A DNA stretch of 64,000 nucleotides from Panagrolaimus kolymaensis (taxonomy: Eukaryota; Nematoda; Chromadorea; Rhabditida; Panagrolaimidae): assembly GCA_028622995.1 (NCBI GenBank), contig JAJQJQ010000007.1, forward strand, positions 992,001 through 1,056,000, read 5' to 3'. Position numbers and translations under genes: made by a program. Shown here one piece after another: positions 48,101 through 61,498 of this stretch. Position 1 is the first letter of the stretch; each line of letters starts with the position of its first letter. The notes below the pieces were generated by a model, which was not told the origin of the DNA, did not search any database, and was given only the letters and a program-made list of their open reading frames with translations.

Positions 48101-48916
48101 AACTAATGTTATGGTTAACAAAAAAAAGTGCAACAAAAACAAATGGAATTCTTTATACCAAAATGCTGCTTTTTTCTGTGAAAACAACATTCGCAGATAC
48201 CTCAAGACACACTAATGCGTATGTATGGTAAAAATAGAAAGAAAAAAACCGTAAACGAATAGTTTTAAAAAAAAGATGAGTTTTTAAAAAATATTTCCCT
48301 CATAAAAATTAAAGACGATGATGAAGAAGAAGGAGCAGCCGCAGCAAAGGCGGTGGTGGTTATTAGTTATTAAAGACCCAAAAACATAATGAAGTTTTCT
48401 TCTCTGGAGAAACACCAAAACATCTTTTTTTTAAACTCATTACTTTTCAAGTTTATTAAATGACTTTTGAAAAATTAAAAGAAGGAAGTTCTTTTTTCTT
48501 CAAAAATGATTGGAACAAAAAAAATTTAAAAAAGAAAAAATAATTATTTTGTTTCAGGAAAAAAATGTTTATCGACGAAAGGGAGGTCTAAATTAGAAAA
48601 GGGATGAACATGGAAGCTTGAAGCTGCATGGATTTTTACAGCTTTCATTTCCATGTTTTTGACTTTGCAAAATTTAAATCCGTCGGAATCACGCAATGTC
48701 TCAACTTTTTCTTGGAACCAAATGGTCAGTTATGTATCATATTTATTTATTCAAAAGTCAGTTAAAAGTGCGTGTAAGAGACTACCTCTTGCTAAATTTA
48801 AAAATTTAAAGGCATATCTTAAAGTTAAATTTTTGTGCTAACACCCATGACTTTTCCATAACTCAATTTTTCGACCTATTTTACCCCTCATAGCTCCACA
48901 TCGTTTTATAACTAAC
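42124..48916. other. Long AT-rich stretch without convincing exons
   Basis: About 6.8 kb of A/T homopolymer-rich DNA. It may be an intron of a minus-strand gene joining the orphan exons at 48.9-51.0 kb to the membrane-protein gene at 40.7 kb, or intergenic. Local oddities are a CTCCGAG/CTCGGAG hairpin at about 43405-43420 and a GC-rich triplet patch (GGCGGTAGCGGCAATGGCGACGACGAC) near 47395-47425. The open frames at 44742-45366 on both strands lack splice signals and known motifs. Confidence 0.4.
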
Positions 48917-49099
48917 CTTCGAAGATTATTATGCCGAATAGAGCCATAATTTGCATAGGGATTTAAATAATCCATATTACTTCTTTTATAAATGGATTTC
49001 ATTTTATCGAAAGAATTATTTAAATATATCGAAGCAGCTGAAGTGGATGGAATCGATTCTTCATCATCAAATGCATCGAAAATAATCACCATTATGAAC
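48917..49099 (-). CDS. Orphan exon, possible alternative first exon
   Basis: Minus-strand exon-like segment with ATG at 49092. It reads MVIIFDAFDDEESIPSTSAA, then a region with KSIYKRSNMDYLNPYANYGS, and ends RHNNLR before a good AG|GTTAGT donor at 48917. Acidic, Ser-rich coding composition stands out from the surrounding DNA. The outgoing phase (two bases) is the same as that of the first exon 40962-40877, so it could splice to the exon at 40677 of the membrane-protein gene as an alternative N-terminus. Without splicing, the frame runs on to a stop at about 48838. There is no family match. Confidence 0.4.
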
Positions 49100-50507
49100 C
49101 TTGAAAAAATGAATATGAAACCTCAAATGTTTCAGATAAAACAAAAAAACGAAAGCGCGAAAGAAAACGAAATTTTCAAAAAGGCTGCAATTTAGAAGAA
49201 GTTAAAATGAAAAGCAACTGTAAAAATAATTTTAAAAAAATTGGTCGGTAAAAATTGCACACAAAAATAAGTTTTAAACAAATTAGAAAGCGTTGGGCTT
49301 TTTGCTTCGTTGTTGTTAAGCTTGAACTTAAAATTTAATAATAAAAATTAGCTTTTTTATATGCATTTTATAACTTTCTTTCTTACGTTGGCTATGGCTT
49401 TACTGTTGTTTCTGTTGCATTTGATGCCTAAAGTGAATGAAAAAAAGAAAAAGAGAAGGGATGTCTTTTTTTCGGGTGTTCGAGAAAGCTTTCATTTTTT
49501 TTCCAGAAGTACATAGCAGCAATAAAACGAAGACGAAGAAAAAACTAACTAGACAAAAGTCTTTTTTTACTTTCTACTTTTTTATGCAAGAAATGAGATG
49601 GCCGACCATCTCATCTTCTTCCTTTTTTTCTTTACTTGAGTTGAGAGAGTGAGAAACAAATTGTTTTGTGAAAAAAATGCAACAATTGGAGAAAAAAACT
49701 TGAAAGACAGAATGGATATGGAATGGCAGAAACAATAGGAAACTAACAAAGCAAAAGAAATAGGGAGAAAGAAAAATTTATGAATCAGCTACATATGACT
49801 TGTGACGTACATAATTTGATTAATAGAATTTATTTAATAAAAAAAAGTTCAAGCGAAAAATTGTAAAGTTATATAAAGAAGCTAGGTATAAAATCTATCA
49901 CGAAAGTTAAAATGCAAAAGCTTCTGTTTTTTTGTTGCCATTTTAAAAGAGAATAAAATAAATTCAACAAAAATTTAAAGGCAACTTTGTAGTTCCTCGA
50001 CCATTTAAAGAACATCGAAATAAGTAAAATGTCAGTTTGTTAAGTTCCATTCGGAAGTTTGAACAAAAATTTTCTTAGAGGAAATGTCACAAAATTAAGT
50101 AACAAGTAATTGACAATATGCCTAATCACACCATACTATCTTTGTTTTTTTTTTTCTTCGATATTTGAATATCAAAGGAAAATAAAATCCTTAAAGCAAT
50201 TTATCTTTATCAATCTTCTCTCTTCCAAAATGTTCAAAGTTTTTTTTGAAAATGATACTATTTTTTTAGTTTGCAAAATATTTTTCTCTAAAGTTTGGAA
50301 GTTGAATTATGTTTTTATTCTTTGACCATTTAATTTCGCTTCCTCCAAAGCTTAAATTTTAGAAAATTAACGATTCAGCAAAATTTGCACGTAAAAGTGC
50401 AAAAGTCATTTTTTTAAATATTACTCATTTAATATTTATCAATGCATATCGAACTTTTTTTTATAACCAAAATTTTAACTTTAACATTTTTCCTTCCACA
50501 AAAAATC
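49100..50507. other. AT-rich stretch, no gene seen
   Basis: It contains a perfect 9-bp hairpin at 49593-49614 and short unsupported frames. Confidence 0.45.
49593..49614. repeat. 9-bp perfect hairpin
   Basis: ATGAGATGG and CCATCTCAT pair around a CCGA tetraloop. It is close to an inverted palindrome, perhaps a protein-binding site or chance. Confidence 0.5.
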
Positions 50508-51021
50508 TTACAAAATAAAGTTTTGAAAAAGATTGAAAACCAACCCAATCAGCCTTTCAAGTCCAGCCATGGTGTTATCGTATCCCGGTGGCAATGTATT
50601 TCTTCCTGATGTATTTCGATCACGTGTTGTAACTGTTGCTGCGGCACTATTAGCTGCCGCAGCAGCAGCGGATAATATTCGTAGGGTATTACTACTACTG
50701 CTGCTACCACCAATATTACTTCCACTAATTCCACTGATACTGGGTGAACCAATAAAATTTGAATTTCTTTTAGTTGATGGATCTTCTCCACCACTACCAA
50801 ATACCGCTGTTTCGTCACCAAACCAATCAGTATTTGAATTACCTGTTAATAAAGTATTTGATAAACGATAAATGGATGATGGATCGTCGTTGTTGTTGAT
50901 ATTGTTTAGCCGTGGTGAAGATGCAACAATTCCAGGTAAAGATGAATCAAAATTATTATTATCGTAATATGGATTTCCAAGACCTGACTCTGGAGGTACA
51001 ACGGAGTCGGGTTCTGTATTT
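50508..51021 (-). CDS. Orphan coding exon, Asn/Ser/Gly/Ala-rich
   Basis: Family not recognised. The minus-strand exon enters after a TTTCAG acceptor (51022-51027) in phase and stays open for 170 codons to a TAA at 50508-50510, which is very unlikely by chance in this AT-rich DNA. It starts NTEPDSVVPPESGLGNPYY and has SSPRLNNIN, NTDWFGDETAVFGSGGEDP and SGISGSNIGGSSSSSN. A poly-Ala run (SAAAAAAANSAAATV) follows, then RNTLPPGYDNTMAGLERL near the end. This looks like a disordered intracellular or nuclear tail. A GTAAGA donor overlaps the stop (exon end 50512), so it may be internal rather than terminal. Upstream exons are not visible and may lie beyond long introns in the 51-64 kb stretch. Confidence 0.6.
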
Positions 51022-54000
51022 CTGAAACATAGAAATTTATCAAAATTTATAAAAAATATTTTTAAATAGATGAGAAGCGCGAATCAAAAAATGAATTGTC
51101 CTTTATCGTCTCATTTGGTAAACTACATATTCGTCACAGTTGAATTTTAAAATACCAGCGTTAGAAGCACGCACCCAAGCAGTATTCCTAATATCAAAAA
51201 TTCTTGCAAATCACTATTTTTCTCATTTATGATTCCCTTAAAGCTTTTAAAGTTTATAGAAGCCTTTCCTCGATGCAATTATTACCTAACTCCAACAACC
51301 GAACGCTTGCAACCAACAACCAATCAATCAAAAAATAAATTTGTTTGACATTAAATTTGTAAACAAATTTTTTTTATTCAATTTATTTATAAAAAAAAAC
51401 ACCGGAAAAACAAACATTTATTTATCGACTCCAGAGAAAGAGAGAGAGAAGAAAAAAAGTTGTTGGGATGAATAATTAACATTGATTCTAAAAAACATAG
51501 GAAATAAAACGAAGAGTAGCCGAGACAAGGAGGTCTTATTACTTGATGTCATTTTATGGAATAAGAGAGAGAGAGGCAGAACTTAAAAGAGTTAGTTGTA
51601 GATAAAAGTTCATAAAAAAACTTAAACCAAAAATAATTTTGATTGAAAATCTTTTACAAAAAAATATGATGACAAAGGGAAAACTTTTAGATAAAAACAA
51701 AAAAGTTTCATTCAAGTGTAAAATATTTTTTTGTGGAATAAAAAAAATTATGCTCTGATGAGTTTTTATAAAAACAAATGAAAAAACTTCTGTTATTTTT
51801 TGAAGAAAAAAAAATTTTATTTGTTAAACAAAAATACTGTCTGTTCAGCCATCTTTAGAGTTTCTCCAGAAAAGAAAAACATTAAAAGCAGTAAAGCTTT
51901 ATAGATGGAAAGAAGTTTGTTTGCAACTAATCAAAACCAAAACCAATCGCTTTACTCTTTTTTAACTTATAAACTACTCGGTACATGGAGATGGTTTTAA
52001 TCAAAGCAAAATAAAAAGCATCCCATAATTTTTTAAAATCTTTTACTTTATGTTTATGTCTCTATTTTTTGTTGTTAAAAATATTTAAACAAAAAAGCTT
52101 TTTGGTTAATTAAAAGAGCTATGTACTACCAATATGGCTTTTCCTGCTTTTTTGACTTTTTTTCTTCTTCTTCACATACATCACTTAGCGAAAAAGGAAA
52201 AAGAATTTGTAATTCTATAAAAAGGATGTTTTGACCCTCAGGCTTTCGAATACTAAAAAAGAAGGAAAAAGAAAATCACCGTGAGAAACAAAAAAGATTT
52301 TAAAATTCGAAGCTTTTCAAATTTATCGTAATAAAAGCATTCAACGTCGAAATATCAAAAGGTTTGAAAGGTTTATGATAATTTAAAAGCCTTGAAGGGA
52401 AAAATTGTACAAAAATAAAGTAAAAAATTGCAACAATTTAAAAATAAATTTTAAATATTATTAAGATATAAAGCAACGGCTAGAATTAAAAATCTAAATC
52501 TGCGTATTTTTGCTTGAGTCATCTCTATCTTGGCGCAACAAAGTAGGAGGGTGAATGGCCAAAAAATCTTAACCTACTCATATGCTTAAACCTATCTCAT
52601 CTGTAAAGGTCAAAAACGAAGTAATACAGAGTTTGCACCTTCAACTCTCAGCCTACACTTACTATCAATTTTTTGCAAAATAAAAAAATGGAATAATTTA
52701 AAAAACCTGGCGAAAAAAATATGCAACAAAAACAATCAAATATTACTGTGTACTCTAAAGTGTGCTTATTTTTCATTTTGAAAGTTGAATATGTGTCCTT
52801 AAAATTAACATCTGTCAAAAAAACGAAAAGTCAGACGTTTTTGTGAGAAAAACACTGTCAAAGCACAAAGATTAAAAAAATAAAGGTTTCCGCTTTCACG
52901 TGTCTGTGTAGTCAATTTCACGGAAAAAACTATCAAAATTTAAACATTCATGAACAAAAAAGAGAAAGCAAAAATGAGAGAAACAATTTAAGGTAAAATG
53001 AACTCAATTGAATGCAACCAGTGAAGTAAATGATCGAAGCAGAAGGTTTTGGCCCATTGAATAAAAAGTTTAAAAAAATGTTTTAGAAAACATGGAATCC
53101 GTGTATCATCAAAAACCTCATCAATCAACATCTAAACGCCTAGCTGCTTTTTTATTCATCATTAAAGCTAAAACGTTACAAACTAAACCAATGAAAATTT
53201 ATAATCTCTTTATAAAATTTTTTTTACGACTTTATGTTTTAGTATTTTTTTGAAATAAAAGATAATAAAAAATAAAACTGTCAACAGCTTTTTTAAAACT
53301 TTTCGAAAAAAAGTGTGGATTTTCACACTTTTTTTATTGCTTCCTTTTTCTCATTTTTATTTTTTAAGAACGCCTTTAAGCCTTGAGATAGATATATTTC
53401 GTTTTCTTTCTTCTTTTTTTTTCATCGTTAATGTGCTAATAACTTAAAGTATTAAAGGCTTTTTGGCGAATGATTAAGAAAAAAGGAAGGAAGAACTTTC
53501 AAAAAGATGAAGACGAAGAAGATGATTTGTATCAAATTACGTTTTAAAGAAAAATGTTCACTTTTTTACGTTTTAAAATGAACAAAATTTTAAATAGAAA
53601 AAGGTGAGAAAATTACAAATGTAATAAAACTTCCCGGCAACGGGATCAATAAATAAAGAATTGAAACTAAAAATATTTATTTTACAAAGACAAATTTGTT
53701 TTAGAATCTAAGATTTGTGATTATCCTATGACCTATTAAACCCAAATTTTTTTGTTCATTCGATCTTCTTGTTATAAAAATAACTTTCATAAAATTCAAA
53801 TAGCCACGAATGAAAAACAAAACAATACTAATTTTAATTTAAAAAAAACTTAAAAATTCAATTTTTTGTGAATGTCAAAATGCTTGGGAACCAAAAAAAT
53901 GTTTTTGATATTTTTTTGGTTGCGCATAAAAGAAAGAAGGAAACAATGAAGAAAAAAATAAAAGAAGGGAGGACATTAGCATATAACCCCGACGACAATA

Positions 54001-57000
54001 ACCATCATCCAGCTATAGGCGAAAAGGAGGGATAAGTAGGAAACGCATTGAAAGGAATAAAAGCATAGGATTGAATTGACTTTGAACAAAGAATTATAAA
54101 TGAGATAAAACATGAGCTATTTTGATGTAAAAGGAAATGGGGAGAAGAGAAACAATAATAATGCATTTTGACTTATTGTTTTTTTAACAACATTGCTAAA
54201 GAAGGAAGGCGTATACTTTAAATTAAATTTTGAAATTTAATTATTGCAACTGAAAGCTTTCAAACTTAGAATTTATAAATCAGAAATTTATACAGAATTT
54301 TTTAATAAGTAATCTCACTGCAAAAAGTTTTGATATTTTTATTTTTGAGATAAACTAAAGAAAAGCTAAGTTACTAAAATTGCAAGCTTAAAAACACACT
54401 TCGATGCAAATGTCTTTGTGATGACAGATCCAAAATAAAACTTTAAAATTACGATAATTTTTAACCCAAAACAAAGCCCGTTTTCAATTACAACAACTAC
54501 ATACTTCATTTTTTTATTGCATTTAAAAGTTTGTTTTAATGAAAGTCATCAATCAATCAAATTCACACCTAATCACTTAACTCAAGAAAGAAAAAAACCG
54601 CTTACTTGAAAATTGAAGTGTCTCAGCGGAAAAAAAGCAAATAAAGCATAAAGTAAAAAGTGGGTTTTAAATCTTATGTGTTTGTTTACTTAAAAATTAC
54701 CAAAATAAATATTGAAAAAAAAAATGAAAAAAAAAGATGAGAGTCAAATTAAAATTAATTGCAAGTGGGAAATATAAAAAAGAGCACTTTAAAGCTTTAA
54801 AAGTTTCACATTTAAAAAAAATAAAAGAGCTTCCATATGGTTTTAAGCTTGTTTCAATCAATTGCCTGCCTCTCTCCTCTCATTTTTTTCTCATTCGCAG
54901 TAATAAACTCAACGTTGCGGAAATCGAAAAAAAATAAATAAAAATAAAAGTCATTCAATAATTTAAAGCAATAATAATAAAAAACAATTTGATAGTAGTT
55001 GGTGGCCTTCAGGTGAGGATAAAAAAAAGATAAATATAAATTAAAGTAAAAATAAGTGACAAATTTTGGGGAGAAATGAAAAAGATATTGGATATTAAAG
55101 GATGTATGGAAGATAAATAAATCTCATTTTGAAAAGTAAATATCACATTTGATAACTTAAAATTTTGTACTCAAAACTACAAAAATTCCCTTCAAGGCCA
55201 TTGAATTCAATAAGCTTCTATGTTTTTTACGAGTTTCATTAAAACTTTAAAAAAGACAACATTTTTCTAATACTTATAAGTCTTATATTAAAGGCAGTCT
55301 ATGAAAACGAACATTTTTAAGCCTCCTCAAAGACACAAATTTCAAATAAAGAAAAAATTACTTCCGTTCTTATCACTTTTTATTCTCAAGTACATAAGTG
55401 TCTAAAACTTTTCTCACTTTTCAAGTCATATCATTTCAAAAAGTGACTTTAAAAAGTCAATAAAAAAAAGTTTTGTTTAACAACAGCCAGGAAGAAAAAA
55501 AGAATAATTAAAGCGTGAAAAATGAAACGCAAAACTTATTTTTTAAAATGCTGCAACAGCGGCGGCGATGGAGCAAAAGCAAAGTGCGGGAGTCCCAAGC
55601 TTTTTTTCATCCTGAGTTCACTTTTTTTTCTGTGCTTTCCAACAACTTTTTTTGTGGGAAAAAAGTTTTCGATTTAAAAAAAATGTGAGAATATGTGACC
55701 TCTCTCGCTGGCTTGCTTTTTTGGCAAAAAAATATACGAAGAGGATAAAGAAGAGGATGCGCCCTTTTTAACTCCCTCGACAATGTCATTTTTTTTTCAA
55801 AGCTTTGAAGCTCCTATGTTTTTAAAAATTTTGACTGAAAAAGCTTCAGAAAATACATATATGAATCGAAACCTTTTAAAGCATTTTTTCATGTGAGGAG
55901 AAACAAAGAACGAAGTGTGTATAAAGAATGACAAAAGAGTTCAATAAGATTCTTGGAATAGCTGTCTTGGAACTTTGCAAAACCGTAGCAAACAAAAAAT
56001 TAATCAAATAATTTAGAACAATAACTTAAAACTACTAGACATTTGGCAGATTAAATTTCTATCAATTATAATTTTAAAATATACCAATGTTCGTGTCAAA
56101 ACTGTCTTCAAGTATCTTCAAATAAGTATCTCACGCTATTACCAAATTTGAGATGATTGGAAACAAAGAAAGTGTCAAGTTTAAAACTATCGTGAATAAA
56201 GCCATTCAAAAACGTTTCTTTTTTTTACGATAAAAGCTAATTAAATAATAAAATATGAGGCATAAAAATATAAAATAAAATGGATTTGTATTATAATTAA
56301 CTTAAAAATTTTATTAAATAAATAAAAAAGTTTTCGCAATAACTTTGAAATTTAATAAAAGAGAATTTTGTAATATAAATCGGAAAATTAAAATTTTGTG
56401 CCATTTTAAAGTTGCCATCGGGCAAAGATCAAAGCGTTCAAAAACTTTATGTCAAATATGATGCTATCATCGTTCGTTCATATTTTTTCTTTGCAATAAG
56501 ACCAAAAAATAAGTTTATTTAAAAAGGCCAAAATTTATGAAGGAAAAAAAACAAAAGATGGCTGAAAAGGAAAGAGTTTTGCTTTTTCTTTCTATTTTTG
56601 ATGGTATTCAATAAACAATCAACATTTTTGAAAGATTTTTTTCTTCTATTTTTTGCAAGGTTAAAAAAGATTCCCTTGAGAAGAAGAAAGGAAATGCTTG
56701 AAAAATGACATGCTACTAAGAATTTGTCTTTCTATTTTTTGTTTTTTCTAAAAAATATGAAAGAATGAAAAAATCAAAAAGAGAAGAATTATTGATGGAT
56801 ATGGATGGAACTAAATGGATGAAGCCGATCGATATCGGAGATATACTGATATCAATATATATTTAAGTTTCAATCAGCGAAACTTGAAGAAATGTCGCCA
56901 AAATTATTCAACTTAATGCCTTTAAAGCTAGTACTTTTTTTTACAAAAAAGTGTAACAAACTTGAAGAATGACAGAAGAAATACGCGCATCCTCATTTTT

Positions 57001-60000
57001 TTCATTCTTCTTTTTATCTTTTTTTGTTTTCTCACATTTTTTGTCATTTTAGCAAATCTTCTGTTTTGTTTCGAAAATAAAAAAATAGAAGCACATGCGT
57101 TGATTCAATTTTATATATTTTAGTTTACTTCTTTCTCCCCTCTTCTTTTCAGATACCCGAAAAACAAATTGAATTGAGAAAAAAAAAAAAGTTGTCGTCA
57201 ATTTTACTCTTCCTTTATTTTATTTTTTCATTTTTTCAAACTTTTTTCTTGTGCTGTTAAAAAATAAAATAAAATAATACATGTACAAAATTTTTGCAAT
57301 AGCAGATAAGCGGATTTTAAAGACTTTTGACTTTGTTCCAAGAAGTAATAACAAATTTATTTGGAACTTTGGTTTGAGAGATTGGATTTGATTGCAAAAA
57401 AAAGTGTGGCTAGCAAATTTGAGAAGTAGCAAAATAGAAACATCAAAAAACAATGATTTGCAAAAAAAGAAGCTTTCTAGAAGACTTAAAAATATTTTTT
57501 ACAAAAGAATAAGGAGGTATTTAAAGAAATATTGCATCTTCTCTTTCAAAAAAAATGTGTTGAACAGGAATATTTTTTTTGTGAATATTTATCCAAAAAC
57601 TTGAACAACCGTTATCATAAAATAAAAAAGAGTGGACCAAGAAAAATATTAAAATATCAGAAAAATCAAATAGATGCATTCAAAGCCAAAATCTTCAACG
57701 AACATTTTTTTAAATCGTTTGAAAACTATTAAAATAGTTGTAAACCGTCAAAAAAAGAAAACCTTTTTTTCACATTTTTGTTGGTGAAATTCATCCTCGT
57801 TTTTTGTTTCTCCCACTTTTTTCCCTTTTATTCCTACCAACAGAAGCCCTTTTTTTCTTAATTCCTTCGGGACCAATTCGATATCGACGACGACAAGGCT
57901 CTTCTTTCCAAGTTTTTTTTGGGTGGCGGCGGTGGCGTATCCCTTTTCGCCTCCCAAATAAAGTGCTATAAAAATTTTCGGTTAAAGGAAGAGGGTGAGG
58001 AAAAGCAGATATTCACCAAGTTGACCCTAAAACTTGACAACACAACACCCTTCATCGAAGTAAAAAAAAACTATAAAACTTAATTTTAAAACCTGAAAAG
58101 TAACCACTGAAAAAATAAACATACGACCTCTCGAACGCGAAGCAAAATGAAAGCCGCCACCCATGTTTCCAAAGATGAAAGAAGGGATCTTGACACAGAG
58201 GAAAATATAACGAATTCAATGATTAAATTTACCACCCAGAAAAAAAAAACAACAAAAGCTAATTCCTTTTCCACGCAAAATTCATTAATCAAAAAAACTT
58301 GTAATTAAAAATTAGTTTACATTTTTTAGAGCCAAAAAAATATGTTAAAAAGAAGTAATGTTAATCAAACAATGGTGCAAAGAAGAAAAAAGTTTTAACG
58401 AAAAATTTTTTTATTAAAACTTTGACCAAAAACAAGAACAAGAGGGGAAAGAAAAAGTTATTGGCACTTTGTTATTTGTCGTGTTATTTTTTTGTTTTTA
58501 GAAAGATTATATCAAATTTCAAATTTTCATTTTTGTTGTCGCCTTTTTTTGTTTTTTTTTATTCTTCGATAACCTTCTTCTCCTCAGCGGCAGCAGCAAA
58601 GATGGTGAAAGACAAGCATTGTTTGAATTTTAAAAAATAACAAAATGAAAAATGAGAAACTTGGAAATAATAAGAGCATCGAAAAAATAAGCGATAAATT
58701 TTTTTTTGGCAAATTTTAAACTTTTAACGCTTCTTGGATTCATAAAAATTATTTAGCTGGAGTTCAAGCTTAATGGATTTTAGATCTATGATTCATGATA
58801 ATGTTAAGTAGTGCTACGGAAGTGGAGTTACATAAAATAATTATTTTTTATTTTCAAAAATCGCAATGAAAATGTGATCTGTGGTTTTTGTTAAAAGATA
58901 CATTCACACAAATCTCAACTACAGGATATTTTGAAAGAAAATAAGTTTAAAAAAATTAAACTTACAAAGATTTAAATAAAATTCTGGATAACAGCCAACC
59001 CGCCAGTTTTAATTATTATTATTGCAAAGAAATAATGAAAAATTATGGGAAATCAAAGGTTGCTGAAGCTCTGCCGTCGCCACTTTGAAATTTACAAATT
59101 TCGAGTAGATCGATGAAATGGAATATTAAAAAAATATATATAAATGATTTTATTGTTGCTAAAAAATTTTTTTATTTTAAAACAATTAAAGAAATCAATT
59201 AAAACCGCGATAAAAGTTTATTTTCTGCAACATTAAAAAAATACATAATAGCGAACTACATAGAAAACACATAATTTTATTCCAGGAAGCATTTCTTTTT
59301 TAAGTTTAATTAGCGTTAAGGGTTGTAAGTACGACGTATTTAGCTCCACTTTAAAAGAAATTCCTTTTAAATCCTATGCCACCGTGAAATCAATTTCTTC
59401 AACAAATGGCTAAAGAAGCAAGCAAATGCAACAAACAGGAAATTGATTCACTTTTTATTTATTATAAAGAGCAGGAAGAGAAAAGTAAGAGATTATCGGC
59501 TCATTTACGCTAAATGTCAAAAAGGAGGGTTTATTTTATCACATAACAAGTAAGCGAAGAAAGTCTGGAACATCAAAAGTTTAAAGTTAAAGTAATTATA
59601 AAATTTTTACTAAAAAATGGTGAAAAAAAGTAAGAGTGATTATTTAGTGGAATCTTATATTTTTCAAAAAAAAATTTTTTTGTATCGAAAAAGATAAAAA
59701 GATTGGAAAAATACCGAAAATACATGCATTCCCATGGGTCTCGTCAGTAGGTGACCGAGAGGAGATGAACCATTTTGGTTCATTTTAATAAACCTCTGTC
59801 AAAACCGCTGAGCCATGGGTGCACGTATAAAAAGAAATAAAATTATCTATAAACAAAAAATTTTAAATGCTGATAGCTTATTAATTTTTCATTACCGAAT
59901 AATCCACTTTTAATTTTATTTTTGTCTATAGTTTATTTATTGGTTTTTTTGGCATAAAACAGTAGAGTCATTTGGTTTTTAATCGCATCGAAAAAAGCAA

Positions 60001-61490
60001 TTTTGAACTTTCCTATCTAAGGATTTTCAAATGTGTATAAGCGTTGCACTTTTTTTTAAACCTAACTTGGCTAATTTATTATTTTTAACTTTTATTTTTT
60101 GCAAAAATATAAAAAGCTTTTTAAAAGAAAGTGAATTTTTAGATACGCGCTTCTTCTTAATTTTTCGTTATTTTTTATTTTAAATCAAAAATACGCAAAT
60201 CTGAACGTAGCTTCAAGGCTCTTTATATTATTATTATTAGTTTATTAAAAAAATAAAAACATAGTACATAAAAACAAATCCGTTTCCACGAAGCTTAACA
60301 TCAAAAATCATCGGAGAATTTACATGCAAGCAAAAAAACTTTTTAACACGCTTTAATAAATAAAAACAATTTTAAGCTTTGGCTTCAGGCATCTGGAAAA
60401 TCCGTCGTTTCCGAAAATATAAAAATCTTTTAAAAGCCAAAAAAGTGAATAATAATAATTTTTCTCGTTTTAACTTTTTACTTTGTCTTTTAAAATATTT
60501 TAAGAAGAAAAAAAGCAGGAGCAAAACACTTCTTCACTTTTTTTATGGAAAAAAGGAAGGGAAAAAACATTTAGTTGCTAATTTACTACAACTCTTATAT
60601 AAAACAAGCAAAAAGGCAGGGGATTATGCTCTAAGAAGAAAATAAAAATCAAAAAATAAAGAAAAGATTTAAAAAATCTTTCTTAAAAAAATAAGCAAAG
60701 AATAAAAAAGTAAGAAAAGTTGTTTTGTCGATGAAAAATGCATGTTGAAAGTATGCAACAATAATTTATTTGAAAGTACCCAAAAAAAGCAAAAGCAATA
60801 AAAAAAATGTGCCAAAAAAGAGGATTTTTTGGATGGACAGAAAAAAAGATGTGTTCATTTGAATATTCAATGAGGAAAATTTTTATTTTAATGGTTTGAA
60901 TGAATTTAGTTTGAGGGCTTTTCTCGAGAAAAAAAATATATGGACAGAGAAATATGGAATCTGTCAAAGATTTTGAGGCCAAAAGGTAAAGATTTAATGG
61001 GAATGCGAGCGAGATTATTATTGTGGTATCATCAAGAAAGAAAAAAACACATACAAGTCTTCACAAGATTTCATGGCCTTCATTAAAATACATCAAAGAA
61101 ACTTCACAATTTGAAACATTTATTTTACTTGCAAAAAAATGTTTATTTACATATTTTTTTAATTTAAAAACATCCGCCTTTAAAAAAAGTAACAAAACTG
61201 TCGAAGATTTCAAATTCACTGAATGACAGAATTGCCCACGAACATTTAAAAACTAAAAATAAATTTTTGACTTCTTTGAATTTATACTTTTTTTTCTCGT
61301 TTGTTGGTTAACCGAAAAACAGCTTGAAAAATAAAATGAAAAGAAAAGGGTTCCTTTTTTTCTCGACAAAAAAAGAAAGAAAAAAGCAAAAGTTTAAGGA
61401 TATGATGATGTTCAGCCATAACAAAAACGAGAAAAAGCACAACGGTGGAATAATTTGGTTAGTCAAGAATGGATGAAAAAAAATGTTTAT
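51022..61490. other. Gene desert, about 10.5 kb
   Basis: Continuous A/T-rich DNA with homopolymer runs. No exon-like frame has recognisable motifs on either strand; frames at 54737-54937, 57220-57957, 58086-58640 and 60379-60645 are Lys/Phe-rich shadows. It may be intron or upstream regulatory DNA of the minus-strand gene containing 50508-51021. A tRNA/SINE-like stretch lies at 59731-59820. Confidence 0.45.
59731..59820 (-). repeat. tRNA-derived (SINE-like) stretch bounded by CCATGG palindromes
   Basis: On the minus strand TGGCTCAGCGG (59815-59805) fits the Pol III A-box consensus and GGTTCATCTCC (59771-59761) resembles a B-box at near-tRNA spacing. The unit is bounded by CCCATGGG (59731-59738) and CCATGGGT (59813-59820) and contains a GAACC/GGTTC hairpin. 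It does not fold as a proper tRNA cloverleaf by eye, so a SINE or pseudo-tRNA is more likely. Confidence 0.35.
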
Positions 61491-61498
61491 GTATGTTT
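61491..61498. repeat. Left 8-bp target-site duplication (GTATGTTT)
   Basis: Exact direct copy at 61736-61743 on the other side of the 237-bp element. Confidence 0.8.
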
